Source of the DNA: Dethiosulfatarculus sandiegensis
GTDB taxonomy: Bacteria > Desulfobacterota > Desulfarculia > Desulfarculales > Desulfarculaceae
DNA: 64,000 nucleotides
Reading direction: 5' to 3'
NCBI RefSeq assembly: GCF_000931935.2
Contig: NZ_AZAC01000001.1
Coordinates: 1 to 64,000, forward strand
The notes beneath the pieces are model-generated. The model worked only from the letters and a program-made list of their open reading frames with translations, was not told the DNA's origin and searched no databases. The position numbers and the translations under genes are program-made. Below are positions 17,921-27,251 of this stretch, piece after piece (positions within the stretch are counted from its first letter, which is position 1; each line of letters opens with the position of its first letter).

Positions 17921-20900
17921 ATGTCTCAAAAACCTGGCCATGAACAAGCGGAAAAAAACGTCCCAAGCACCAAGGCGCCCCCGGCAGGGGAAGAAGGTTC
18001 GGACAAGAGGCCCAAACGTCTGAATAAAGTCCTTAAGGTAATCCGCAATTTCAATCAGCTGATTACAAGGCAAAGCGACCCTCAGCGCCTTATCCAAAAG
18101 GCCTGCGAGATTCTCACCGACAACTTGGAATATAAAAGCGCCTGGATAGGTTTGATGGATGATAACCGAAAATCTTTGCGCTATTTTGCTTCCGCTGGCT
18201 TGGGTTCCGAAAAAAAGGAAATTGAAGATGGTCTTGGGGCGGGCGTTTTCCCCGCATGCCTGGAGACAATTACCCATGACAATAATTTCAAGGTGATAGA
18301 GACTCCGATTCCTGAATGTTTCGATTGCCCCTTGGCCCAAAAAGAATCCAGAAAAAGTTTTTTTAAGGGGGCCCTTGTCTGGGAGGGCAAGATCTACGGC
18401 TATCTATCCTGCTCGTTGCCCGCCTTTCATGCCAAGGACCAGGAAGAACAAGACCTTTTCAGGGAGTTGGCCGAAGACCTGGCCTTTGCTCTGCAAAAGA
18501 TAGAAAAGGAAGATGCCCTTAAAAACCATAGCCAAAAAATCGCATCCGCCATACGTCTGGGAAATCTGGCCTGGTGGGAGGTGGATCTGATTACGGGAAA
18601 GCTTACCTGTGATGACCGCAAAGCAACCATGCTGGGCTATGATCCCGTTTTGTTTTCAAATAGACGCTATGACAAATTTAAAGATCTTATTCATCTTTCA
18701 GACCGGGACTCCGTGGAAAAGGCCGTTGCCTCTGTTCTAACGGGTGAAACGAATAGTTATGAAGTTGATTACCGCATGCGAAAGGTTGACGGCAGCTATA
18801 TCTGGCTGCAGGACAGCGGTGGGGTGGTCAAGTTTGACAGCCGGGGCAGACCGCTGCAGCTGGCCGGGGTGGTGATGGACATAGATGAACGCAAGCGCAT
18901 AGAGGAGTCCTCGCGGTTTGCCAATGACATTATCCAGCACAGCCCGGCTGTGGCCTTTTTGTGGGAGGCAACGGAAAATTGGCCGGTTGGGTTTGCCACA
19001 GCCAACACCGAGCGTATTTTCGGCTATAGCGCCGATGATTTTATCTCCGGACGGGTCAGATATGAGTCAGTGGTGCACCCTGACGATCTTGCCAGGGTGG
19101 AGAGGGAGGTGCTGGAAAGTAGCCTTGATCCCACAAAAAATGTTGTGGCTCACACCCCCTACCGCATTGTCAGGCCGGATGGTGAGGTGCGCTGGCTGGA
19201 GGATATGACCTATATCCGCCGGAATAAAAAGGGCGAGATTCTTTCCTATGAAGGCATTATTCTGGATGCAACCCAAAAGATCATTGCTGAAAAAAGTATT
19301 ATTGAAAACGAATCGCGTTTCAGAAGAATTCTGGACAGTGTGCAAAGCATACCTGTGCAGGGTTATGACGATCAAAGGCGGGTGATTTACTGGAACACCG
19401 CCAGTGAAAATGTTTATGGCTACACCAAGGAAGAGGCCTTGGGTGAAAAACTCGAGGACCTTATCATTCCCCCGGAGATGCGAAGCCAGGTTAAAGATGA
19501 TGTTGACCAGTGGCTGAAAGGCGGACCCCCTATCCCCTCTGCCGAGCTGCTTTTGACAGGCAAGGGGGGAGAATCGGTTAGTGTATTTTCCTCCCATTTG
19601 ATGCATGTCACCGCTTCCGGGAAAAGAGAGATGTTTTGCGTGGATGTGGATCTCACTCCCTTGCGCAAGGCAGAGACGGCCTTGATTGAAAGTGAATCCA
19701 GGTATCGTTCGTTGTCTGAGAATTTTCCCAATGGCGCTTTACTGTTAATTGATGAGGATTTTTGCTACCTGGCCGCCGGCGGCCAGGCCTTGACCCGTTT
19801 GGGAATTGTCGGCCGTGACCTGATCGGCCTTACAATTGGCGAGGCCTTTCCCGAACTGTGGCAGACTCTGAAGCCCCATTGCCTGACTGCGTTAAAAGGC
19901 CGGGAAAGTTGGTGTGAGATCAAACACAAGGGCAGGATTTACTCAAATCACATCCTGCCTGTGCAGGCCCAGTCTCAGGCCAGGGCATTGGTGGTGCTTC
20001 AGGATATAACAAGGCGTAGGCAGGCCGAGGAATCCTTGCACATGCAATCCTTGGTTCTGGAACAGATCCAGGATATGGTCACGGTGACCGATCTTAAGGG
20101 CAGGATTCAGTATGTAAACCAAGCAACCTGTAACATTTTTGGCAAGAGCAAAGAGGAGCTCTTGGGTCAACACGTCAGGGTTTACGGCGATGATCCCGCA
20201 AACAGCGCGGCCCTGGATGAGATTTTGGCTCAAACCAGAGAAAAGGGGCACTGGAGAGGCCAGGTGGTGAATCATGTTGCCCGTGGCATGCCCTTGTTTT
20301 TGGACTGCCGCACCCATACAGTGCGGAGCCCGGATGGAAGGCCCATAGCCTTCTGTGGAATAAGCACCGATATCAGCGAACGCATAGAGTCTGAGGAGTT
20401 ATTAAAGGAAAGCGAACACCGTTTCCGCTCTTTTGTGGAAAATGCCAATGACATTGTATACGAGCTGAGTCCGCAGGGTGTTTTGACATATGTTTCGCCC
20501 AATTGGCTGGAGTTTATGGGTGAAGCCCCTGAAGAGGCCTTGCATAGACCTCTGGCTCTTTATGTTCATCCCGAAGACCAGGAAAAGCTTGATTTGTTTC
20601 TGGTAAAAGTGCTTGATCCCGATCAGTGCCAAAAGAGTTTGGAATATCGGGCGTTGCATGCCGACGGTTCCATACACTGGCACACCGCCACAGCTTCCTG
20701 CTTGTATGATGAACAGGGAGAACTGGTCAGCTTTGTGGGAATAGCTCGGGACATGACAGACGCCAAGCTTTTGGAGCAGGAAAAACAAGTCCTGGAATCC
20801 CAGCTCCGCCAGGCACAGAAAATGGAAGCAGTGGGAACTTTGGCCGGCGGGATTGCTCATGATTTTAATAATATTTTAACTACTATAAGTGGTTATTCCG

Positions 20901-21946
20901 AATTGGCCCTGGATGACGCGACCCGGGGCAAGGCCACGCCTTTGGAATTGAACCAGATATTAAAGGCGGCGGACAGAGCCAAGGAACTGATCCAGCAGAT
21001 CATGGTTTTCAGCAGAAAAGCCGCCTTTGAACCAAGACCCGTCAACCTGAATCAGTTGATTAGGGATGCCGTATCCATTATTAAGCGCACCATTCCCAAG
21101 ATGATTTCGGTGGAAGAAAATCTGGCAAAGGACCTTTATCTTACCAATGGCGATGCCACCCGACTGGAGCAGGTGATTCTGAACCTGGCCAGTAATGCCA
21201 AGGATGCCATGCCCCAGGGCGGCAGGTTAATAATAGAAACCGAAAATGTTAACCTGGATAATGAGTTTGTTGCCGGTCATTTGGGGGTGAAGCCGGGGGA
21301 CTACATCCAGTTGACTGTGTCCGACACTGGAATGGGTATGGATAAAGAGACCCTGGATCATATTTTCGAGCCGTTTTACACCACCAAGGAAGTGGGCAAG
21401 GGCACGGGGCTGGGTCTGGCCTCGGTTTATGGAATCGTCAAGAGCCATCAGGGCTATACCTCCTGTTACAGCGAACCGAAAAGAGGCGCCAGTTTTAAGA
21501 TTTTTCTTCCCGCCTTAAGGGAAACTGATCAGGAGGGGGAGAAGGCCGTAGAATCTCCATTGGTTGAGGTTCAAGGATTTGAAACCGTTTTGGTGGTGGA
21601 TGATGAAAAGCCCTTGCGCAAGTTGGCTTCGCGCATGCTGACCAGTCTGGGCTACAAGGTGCTCACAGCCTCCAATGGGGAAGGTGCGATCGAGATTTAC
21701 AAGGAAAAATTAGGAGAAGTGGACCTGGTGATTATGGATTTGGGTATGCCGGGCATGGGAGGTAAAAAGGCCCTGGAAACCATTTTGGCTATTGATCCCA
21801 AGGCCAAGGTGGTTATAGGCAGCGGTTATTCTGCCAATGGCCAGGTCAAAGACGCCCTTGGATCCGGGGCTTCCGGTTATATTGCTAAACCTTTCCGTAA
21901 AACCGAACTTTTAAAGGCGGTCAGAACCGTTTTGGATAAAAAATGA
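17921..21946 (+). CDS. Hybrid sensor histidine kinase with GAF, multiple PAS, kinase and receiver domains
   Basis: A 1341-residue protein with no membrane segment, so a cytoplasmic sensor. Order: basic linker (1-40), GAF-like (about 45-195), then about six PAS/PAC units (205-970; PAC ends such as GVVMDIDERKRIEE, GIILDATQK, GISTDISERIES, GIARDMTDAKLLEQ), a HisKA domain with phosphoacceptor H980 in GGIAHDFNNIL, an ATPase domain (FEPFYTTKEVGKGTGLGLA) and a C-terminal receiver with phosphoacceptor D1273 in IMDLGMPGMGG. The HDFNN form of the H-box is typical of this group. The start at 17921 has AAGGGA six bases upstream; the frame is open 25 codons earlier. It stands alone, with no cognate regulator next to it. 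Confidence 0.9.
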   Translation: MSQKPGHEQAEKNVPSTKAPPAGEEGSDKRPKRLNKVLKVIRNFNQLITRQSDPQRLIQKACEILTDNLEYKSAWIGLMDDNRKSLRYFASAGLGSEKKEIEDGLGAGVFPACLETITHDNNFKVIETPIPECFDCPLAQKESRKSFFKGALVWEGKIYGYLSCSLPAFHAKDQEEQDLFRELAEDLAFALQKIEKEDALKNHSQKIASAIRLGNLAWWEVDLITGKLTCDDRKATMLGYDPVLFSNRRYDKFKDLIHLSDRDSVEKAVASVLTGETNSYEVDYRMRKVDGSYIWLQDSGGVVKFDSRGRPLQLAGVVMDIDERKRIEESSRFANDIIQHSPAVAFLWEATENWPVGFATANTERIFGYSADDFISGRVRYESVVHPDDLARVEREVLESSLDPTKNVVAHTPYRIVRPDGEVRWLEDMTYIRRNKKGEILSYEGIILDATQKIIAEKSIIENESRFRRILDSVQSIPVQGYDDQRRVIYWNTASENVYGYTKEEALGEKLEDLIIPPEMRSQVKDDVDQWLKGGPPIPSAELLLTGKGGESVSVFSSHLMHVTASGKREMFCVDVDLTPLRKAETALIESESRYRSLSENFPNGALLLIDEDFCYLAAGGQALTRLGIVGRDLIGLTIGEAFPELWQTLKPHCLTALKGRESWCEIKHKGRIYSNHILPVQAQSQARALVVLQDITRRRQAEESLHMQSLVLEQIQDMVTVTDLKGRIQYVNQATCNIFGKSKEELLGQHVRVYGDDPANSAALDEILAQTREKGHWRGQVVNHVARGMPLFLDCRTHTVRSPDGRPIAFCGISTDISERIESEELLKESEHRFRSFVENANDIVYELSPQGVLTYVSPNWLEFMGEAPEEALHRPLALYVHPEDQEKLDLFLVKVLDPDQCQKSLEYRALHADGSIHWHTATASCLYDEQGELVSFVGIARDMTDAKLLEQEKQVLESQLRQAQKMEAVGTLAGGIAHDFNNILTTISGYSELALDDATRGKATPLELNQILKAADRAKELIQQIMVFSRKAAFEPRPVNLNQLIRDAVSIIKRTIPKMISVEENLAKDLYLTNGDATRLEQVILNLASNAKDAMPQGGRLIIETENVNLDNEFVAGHLGVKPGDYIQLTVSDTGMGMDKETLDHIFEPFYTTKEVGKGTGLGLASVYGIVKSHQGYTSCYSEPKRGASFKIFLPALRETDQEGEKAVESPLVEVQGFETVLVVDDEKPLRKLASRMLTSLGYKVLTASNGEGAIEIYKEKLGEVDLVIMDLGMPGMGGKKALETILAIDPKAKVVIGSGYSANGQVKDALGSGASGYIAKPFRKTELLKAVRTVLDKK

Positions 21947-22089
21947 ATCACCGACGGAAATTTTAGGCCACGGTCGGGAATCAGGCTGCATGTCAAGATT
22001 CCGGACTGTTTTTCCCTTGGTCTGCTATAGTTATTCCCCCCCTTTTAATACTATAATGCCACTCGAAACAGCTCGATGAAAGAGAGCCG

Positions 22090-22539
22090 ATGCAGATGAC
22101 CAAGCAGCTTGATCCTCAGAGGAAGGAATATCTAAAACGAGACTTTGGGCAAGGATTTCCGAAAGATATTGGGTTAATCGTTTTGGATGCGGCCTGGGGG
22201 AAATTTGAGACCGTTCTTGAGATTCAGCCCAGGCATTCCCAGCAGGACGGATTTGTACACGCAGGCGTATTAGCAACCATGGCAGACCACACCATGGGCT
22301 ATGCCGCCTATACCGTAGCACCGCTGAACGGTCGTATTCTCACTATTGAGTATAAGATTAATTATCTTCGGCCTGCTAAGGGGAAACAACTTTACTGTCT
22401 GGGCCAGGTCGTTAAGCCGGGCAAGTCGGTGATACCCTGTCGAGCCGAGATATTTTCCCGGGATCAGGATAGGGAATCGATGCTTTGCGCCGTGGCCCTG
22501 GGAACCATGACTTCGGTTCCCGAAGAGAAATTATCCTGA
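22090..22539 (+). CDS. PaaI-like hotdog-fold thioesterase
   Basis: A 149-residue single hotdog-domain protein. The catalytic-loop region QQDGFVHAGVLATMADHTMGYAA matches the PaaI/4-hydroxybenzoyl-CoA thioesterase pattern, with the acidic residue Asp in MADHT. Such enzymes hydrolyse acyl-CoA or aryl-CoA thioesters. The gene is preceded by GAAAGAGAG and lies between the hybrid kinase and a membrane protein, with gaps of 143 and 182 bp, so no operon is obvious. The second ATG two codons in is an alternative start. Substrate unknown. Confidence 0.85.
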   Translation: MQMTKQLDPQRKEYLKRDFGQGFPKDIGLIVLDAAWGKFETVLEIQPRHSQQDGFVHAGVLATMADHTMGYAAYTVAPLNGRILTIEYKINYLRPAKGKQLYCLGQVVKPGKSVIPCRAEIFSRDQDRESMLCAVALGTMTSVPEEKLS

Positions 22540-22721
22540 TTATGGCCAAGATCCATCCCTTGCTCGTTTAAAATAATAGTTGGAAGAGAAAAAGCTACCC
22601 CTTGATCAGAAAAGCATGGGAGAATTCCCGTTAGTAATAATTTGTTTCTGAGCGGCGTTTTTTATGTCATTCAAATTTTTCAGAAGGTTGCGGCTTAATC
22701 GTATAACCCGGAGCGGATGAT

Positions 22722-23519
22722 ATGGTTTCGCGAAAGGTTTCCGGAATTTTAGGTTTACTGGGATCGCTTGTTCTGGTGGTCCTGATTATAAGCTTTATGA
22801 TCTGGTCTGAATTCCCCGACGTTCTGGTGCTGGGAGCGGGTGTATTTTTTGGATTGCTTTTTCTGCTGAGAGTTATCGGCGTATACCGTGGAACACGGGC
22901 AAGAAAGCAGAATTATTCCACCTTTGAGAGTAATTCATTGGGTCAGCCAGTGACCGAAAAATATGTCACACCATATCAAGCCGATGCACCGGTGACCAAG
23001 GAAGAGAAAATTCTGTGTCACGCCGCCCCCATTCGGCCTGTGGCAAGCGGGGTGAAATCGTTTTCTTCCGGTCCGGGCACTACTACGGTTATGGGCAAAG
23101 CCAGGGCAAAGGACTCTGAGAATTGCCTGGTTCTTACCAATCGCAGGTTTTTGTTTTTAATGCTGGGGCCAAAAGAATTGAGACAATACAGCCAAGATTC
23201 CAAGATTACCAATTTGCTGGAGTCCCTGCCCGGCGATGCCTCGGCTAAAAGAAATTGGCTCTGGCTAAATGCCGCCAACGAGATTAAAGAAGCCCTGGGA
23301 CAGATGATTGACCAAAAAGATTTGGAAACCATGCGCACCAGCCTTTTCAGCTATTCCATCCCTTTAAAACACATTCGAGGGATTAAAAGGAACAGCCGCA
23401 GTCAGAGCCTTATCCTGGCGGTCGGGCGGCATTCATTGCAGTATAGCTTTCGGCTGGTGGAAGATTTTTTATGTGTTACTGAAACGCTGGATAAAATGGG
23501 TTTTATGATTAAAGTATGA
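22722..23519 (+). CDS. Membrane protein with a PH-like (bPH) cytoplasmic domain
   Basis: A 265-residue protein not assigned to a named family. Two hydrophobic helices (about 8-27 and 33-53) are followed by a soluble domain. Two segments in it recall bacterial PH domains: CLVLTNRRFLFLM near residue 140 (the usual 'LTNRRL' strand) and YSIPLKHIRGIKRNSRSQ near 210. Such domains often scaffold membrane complexes; no enzymatic motif is seen. GGAGCGG lies upstream of the ATG. It is probably expressed alone. Confidence 0.6.
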   Translation: MVSRKVSGILGLLGSLVLVVLIISFMIWSEFPDVLVLGAGVFFGLLFLLRVIGVYRGTRARKQNYSTFESNSLGQPVTEKYVTPYQADAPVTKEEKILCHAAPIRPVASGVKSFSSGPGTTTVMGKARAKDSENCLVLTNRRFLFLMLGPKELRQYSQDSKITNLLESLPGDASAKRNWLWLNAANEIKEALGQMIDQKDLETMRTSLFSYSIPLKHIRGIKRNSRSQSLILAVGRHSLQYSFRLVEDFLCVTETLDKMGFMIKV

Positions 23520-23900
23520 TTTACTTTTACCTCTGAATGATCAATACACCTGGGGAGGCCCTGCTTGGTGATACCAATAAAAATGGTATCATTATAAACC
23601 AAAGTCTCTTACAGTAGACCCTTATGAGCCAGGCTTCCCGGGTGGCCGCCTATCCGCTGCTCATCCTGAATTTTCCCTTTGACCTAAGGCGGGAAAAAGA
23701 GGCGGATGCAATCTGTAAGAGATATATAATTTTTTACAGGTAACAGATTTTTTCGCGCCTCAGTTTGTTGTAAAATCATAGCTCCTTTTCAGGCGAAATT
23801 ATGCGCTTGCCTGAAAAGAGATGAAAAAGCGCTTAACCTTGATTTTAATTGCTTACTTTTAGTATAACCTCGCTAATTGTTTGGTAAAAGAGAGGGCAAA
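23520..23900. other. Gap with an inverted repeat upstream of the PilZ-like gene
   Basis: About 380 bp without a gene. The only clear structure is the 10-bp inverted repeat at 23785-23818. The segment around 23720-23780 is AT-rich and a likely promoter area. Confidence 0.45.
23785..23818. repeat. 10-bp inverted repeat, leader hairpin or operator
   Basis: Perfect arms CTTTTCAGGC (23785-23794) and GCCTGAAAAG (23809-23818) with a 14-base spacer, 83 bp before the PilZ-like gene. No T run follows, so it is not a classic terminator for the preceding gene. It may be a leader structure or a binding site. Confidence 0.5.
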
Positions 23901-24305
23901 ATGCCTTTTGAAAGTATGAGCAAAGAGGAGTTGATAGAAGAAGTAAAACAGCTCAGAAAAAAGCTTCTAGAGGCTCAGAACGGCCCTGACCAGGCTAACT
24001 ATGTGAATCGCCCGGTGCGCAAGGAACTAAGTACAGATATTGAATTCATATTTGACCTTGACCTGTTGAACGCTAAAGGGCTTAATATCTCGGATACCGG
24101 GATAGCTTTTACGGTTGAAAAAGCCCTGCCGGTTGAGATGAGGTTTTTCCACCAGGGCGAACCCCATTACTATGCGGCCGAGCTGGTAAGGATAAAAAGA
24201 TTGGAAAACGGCACTTATCTTATGGGACTTCAGTTTACCGACAAGGTGGTTTTACCGGATCTACCTCCAGAGCCTGGTGAGGAGAGCCCTAAGAAAATTA
24301 TCTAA
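23901..24305 (+). CDS. PilZ-like domain protein
   Basis: A 134-residue cytoplasmic protein. An N-terminal coiled-coil helix (KEELIEEVKQLRKKLLEAQ, residues 7-25) precedes a beta-rich domain. This has an Arg pair in NRPVRKE and NISDTGIAF, which fits the PilZ D/N-x-S-x-x-G motif. The first motif is R-x-x-R rather than the usual R-x-x-x-R, so c-di-GMP binding is uncertain. The start at 23901 is chosen for GAGAGGG six bases upstream; a TTG eight codons earlier is possible. If it binds c-di-GMP it would link that signal to a partner through the coiled coil. Confidence 0.65.
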   Translation: MPFESMSKEELIEEVKQLRKKLLEAQNGPDQANYVNRPVRKELSTDIEFIFDLDLLNAKGLNISDTGIAFTVEKALPVEMRFFHQGEPHYYAAELVRIKRLENGTYLMGLQFTDKVVLPDLPPEPGEESPKKII

Positions 24306-24939
24306 CCCCTGATACCAGGTTATTTTATAATTTGGCTTTTTCAATACGTGATTGCGAGATATTTTCCCTACCTATTAAATATATTTTTCCTGAAATATTT
24401 TAATGACCCAACTAGGTTGATCGATTGGATGTTGTTTCTTTCCATGAGATTTGGAGAAACGGTTAAATCTTAAGATAACAGGCTGAATACCTTTGTTTGT
24501 TACACCTTTGACCAACCGGTTACAAAGGGATTTTCTTGTCTCTCCTGCCTTGCGAGGGGCGGGGATAAAAAAGCGTTGATTAAATTTTTGAAGTTAAAAC
24601 AAATGGTTATATTTAGCAACCAGGTTTTTTTTATTTTTTATAATTCTTTTCTTAACAAGTGGTTTTAAAAGATGTAATTTGGTAGTGAATTTCAAGCAGT
24701 GGTTTTGCTCTAAAACCCCGTCGCATTATTACCTGTCTCTATACCCAAAAAAGAATTATCGCAATGTTTAGAGTTGACAAAAGGGCGATTGACGCGTTAT
24801 GTCATTTTAAACATATGTAAAAATACACATCAGTGTAGGTGCCGGTGGGGTTCATCTTGTAATTGGCCTGCTTTTTCTGCCATGAAATGGAAATCCCTCC
24901 ATGACCTGTTAGCGAAACATCTAAAGGAGTAGAACAATC
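24306..24939. other. AT-rich 630-bp gap upstream of the receptor-ABC-Ccs operon
   Basis: No gene seen. The region is clearly more AT-rich than its neighbours. It contains a candidate promoter at 24774-24803 and a leader of about 130 nt before the receptor gene. I looked for a cobalamin riboswitch because of the downstream genes and did not find its conserved box. Confidence 0.5.
24774..24803 (+). promoter_or_regulatory. Candidate promoter of the receptor-ABC-Ccs operon
   Basis: TTGACA at 24774-24779 followed after 18 bp by TATGTC (24798-24803), a poor -10 match. A second, overlapping candidate begins with TTGACG at 24789. No convincing Fur box was found by eye. Confidence 0.3.
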
Positions 24940-27021
24940 ATGCGCTGCTTGACACGTTTGACCTGTTTTTGCCTGGTCATGTCACTTTGCTGCCTGGGCG
25001 GACCGTCTCTGGCTGCCGAGAAAAAAGTCGATTTTCAACCTTACGGCCTGGGTGACTTGGTGGTGACCGGGAATAAGCCCGATTCCAGGCAGGTGGCCAT
25101 AGATACCGTGGTGACTGCCCAGGATATAGAGGCCACCAACAGTAAAACAGTTGCCGAGGCTCTTCAGTATGCTCCCGGCGTGGTGGTGACCACGGGACGC
25201 AAGGCAGAGCCTGACATACAGATTCACGGTTTCAGTCAGGATAAGATCCTGGTTTTGATCGACGGTGTGCCTTATCACGAGACCAACTACCGCAAACTCA
25301 ACTTAAACCAGATCCCCGCCGATATCATTTCCCGTATTGAAGTGGTGAAAAACGCTCCTTCGGTTCTTTATGGCGCCAACGCGGCTGTGGCGGTCATCAA
25401 TGTGATCACTAAAAAGGCCGCGGCAAATGACGGCAAGCCGGTTTTTGCCTTAAGGGGTGAGTTCAGTGAGAATGACACCTACCGGGCCAGCCTGACCAGC
25501 GGCATCAAGGCCGACGCCCTTAACTTCTGGTTCAACTACACCCACCGGGAAACCGACGGCTTCCCCATGAGCGACGATTATGATCCCAGAACCGGAACCA
25601 TAGTCCCCAAACCGGGCAAGCCTTATAACACGGTTCTTCAAGACGGTGATTACCGTAAAAATTCCCAGCACAGTGTGGACAGCATTTGGCTGAGGGTCGG
25701 TGTGGAGCCCAGCGAAGACTCTGAGTATTTTGTGAGCCTGCACCGCATCACCGCCTCCCGCGGTGTCCCCCCGAACGTGGATGAAGAGCGGGTTTTCATG
25801 TTCCGCCCGGCCTTTAGCGGCCTGTCCAAGTTTGATCATTACGATGACTGGGGCTTCGATGTCTCCGGACGCCAGGGCTTTGGTGATAAGTTTAATTTAA
25901 AGGGAAAACTTTTTTATCATAACCACAAGGATAACTACATCTCCTATGCTGATAAGGATTACAGCCGGGAGTTGTCAGACAGTTCCTACAAGGATTACTT
26001 CCTGGGCGGTAACCTGATCGGCGAATTTTTACCCGCAGACGGTCACGCCCTGCGCGCTTCCTTGCATTACAAGGGCGATTCCCACAAGGAAAGGGATGAC
26101 GCCTATCTGCCCTATGCCGAATCTTTCTCTTACACCGGCTCAACCGGCCTGGAATACCAGTTTGACGGGGTGAGCGGTCTTTTGCTTACCGTGGGCATGA
26201 GCTATGACTGGTTTGAGGTTGACAAGGCCGAGATCACCGAAACCAATAAAGATGGTGATTTCTTAGAATTCAGCAATCCCGACCTGCCTTCCAGCAAAAA
26301 CGAGTTCAATCCCATGGTGGGTTTGAGCTATACCTTCAGCGACACCACCAGGCTCTTTGGTTCTGTGGCCAGAAAGACCCGCTTCCCCACCCTGCAGGAG
26401 CTTTTCTCCAGCAAGTCCGGCAACATCGAGCTTGATGCCGAGCAGAGCCTCAACTACACCCTGGGCGTGGGTCGTGACTTCGGCGATATGGTGAGCGTTG
26501 AGCTGGCCGGTTTCTATCATGACATCAGTGACTGGATCTCCCGGGACGGACCCTGGGTGGACAGTAAATACCGCAACTATTCTGATGTTCAGGTATATGG
26601 CGCCGAGTTTGGCGTGACCATAAGGCCCATGGCCGACCTGACCCTTTCGGCCAACTACACCTATGCCCATGGCAAGGATGAAAGTGAAGGGGCTGTGACC
26701 GATAAGGTGCTGTCGCTGCCGGAACACAAACTGGACCTGGGCCTGGGCTATATGATTCCCGTTGTCAAGGTCAAACTGGATCTCACCGGCCTTTATGTGA
26801 GCGATCGTTACAGCCAACTGCCTTCTCCGCAGAATCCGGACGAAGAAGAAGTCAAAGACGATTCCTACTTTGTGGGCAACCTGCGTCTGGGCAAGAACTT
26901 CTGCGATCATTTTGAGGGTTACTTCTCCGTGAAGAACCTTGCCGATGAAAATTACGAGCCTGAGAAGGGCTATCCTGCGGCCGGCCGCAGCTTCTGGGTG
27001 GGCTTTATCGCCAGATTCTGA
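24940..27021 (+). CDS. TonB-dependent outer membrane receptor, BtuB/CirA-like
   Basis: A 693-residue precursor. Residues 1-25 form a signal peptide ending SLAAE. A TonB-box-like LGDLVVTG segment follows at about 37-44, then the plug domain (PGVVVTTGRKAEPDIQIHGF, VLIDGVPYHE, IEVVKNAPSVLYGANAAVAV) and a beta-barrel ending in an aromatic strand (FWVGFIARF). Receptors of this shape import vitamin B12, haem or catecholate siderophores. AAAGGAG lies eight bases before the ATG. It heads an operon of six genes that adds a complete inner-membrane ABC importer and two haem-handling-type membrane proteins. A terminator-like hairpin follows at once. Confidence 0.9.
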   Translation: MRCLTRLTCFCLVMSLCCLGGPSLAAEKKVDFQPYGLGDLVVTGNKPDSRQVAIDTVVTAQDIEATNSKTVAEALQYAPGVVVTTGRKAEPDIQIHGFSQDKILVLIDGVPYHETNYRKLNLNQIPADIISRIEVVKNAPSVLYGANAAVAVINVITKKAAANDGKPVFALRGEFSENDTYRASLTSGIKADALNFWFNYTHRETDGFPMSDDYDPRTGTIVPKPGKPYNTVLQDGDYRKNSQHSVDSIWLRVGVEPSEDSEYFVSLHRITASRGVPPNVDEERVFMFRPAFSGLSKFDHYDDWGFDVSGRQGFGDKFNLKGKLFYHNHKDNYISYADKDYSRELSDSSYKDYFLGGNLIGEFLPADGHALRASLHYKGDSHKERDDAYLPYAESFSYTGSTGLEYQFDGVSGLLLTVGMSYDWFEVDKAEITETNKDGDFLEFSNPDLPSSKNEFNPMVGLSYTFSDTTRLFGSVARKTRFPTLQELFSSKSGNIELDAEQSLNYTLGVGRDFGDMVSVELAGFYHDISDWISRDGPWVDSKYRNYSDVQVYGAEFGVTIRPMADLTLSANYTYAHGKDESEGAVTDKVLSLPEHKLDLGLGYMIPVVKVKLDLTGLYVSDRYSQLPSPQNPDEEEVKDDSYFVGNLRLGKNFCDHFEGYFSVKNLADENYEPEKGYPAAGRSFWVGFIARF

Positions 27022-27035
27022 TTTGAATGAGAAAA

Positions 27036-27064
27036 ACGGGCCGGGTCATCCCGGTCCGTTTTTT
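27036..27064 (+). terminator. Terminator or attenuator after the receptor gene
   Basis: A 10-bp stem, ACGGGCCGGG with CCCGGTCCGT (one G-U pair), TCAT loop, and six T residues (27059-27064), 14 bp after the receptor stop. Because the importer genes follow on the same strand, it may terminate only part of the transcripts. Confidence 0.75.
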
Positions 27065-27130
27065 AGTTGAATGTTTTTTGTAAAGGCGTTCTAAAGTCCC
27101 GGGTCGCGATCCCGGCGTTGATATTGAGTT

Positions 27131-27165
27131 GGCCGTTTTGAGCAGGTCCTTTTTTCAAAACGGCC
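27131..27165. repeat. 11-bp inverted repeat before the binding-protein gene
   Basis: Perfect arms GGCCGTTTTGA (27131-27141) and TCAAAACGGCC (27155-27165) with a 13-base spacer, 67 bp downstream of the receptor terminator and 86 bp before the binding-protein gene. It is not followed by T residues. It could be a second leader hairpin, an operator or an mRNA processing site. Confidence 0.5.
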
Positions 27166-27251
27166 CGGCTAAGCCTGCTTGACAGGCTCTTTAAAAGAAA
27201 ACTCTGAAGATTTTTTAAGGCCTCGGGCTTTATTTGATACGGGGGCATTTC

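Noticed and set aside
24780..24939. Cobalamin riboswitch in the leader of the receptor operon
   Set aside because: An AGGTGCC-like string is present at about 24836, but the leader is too short and the conserved GCCACTG box and CCAGGAGACC-type segment are missing.
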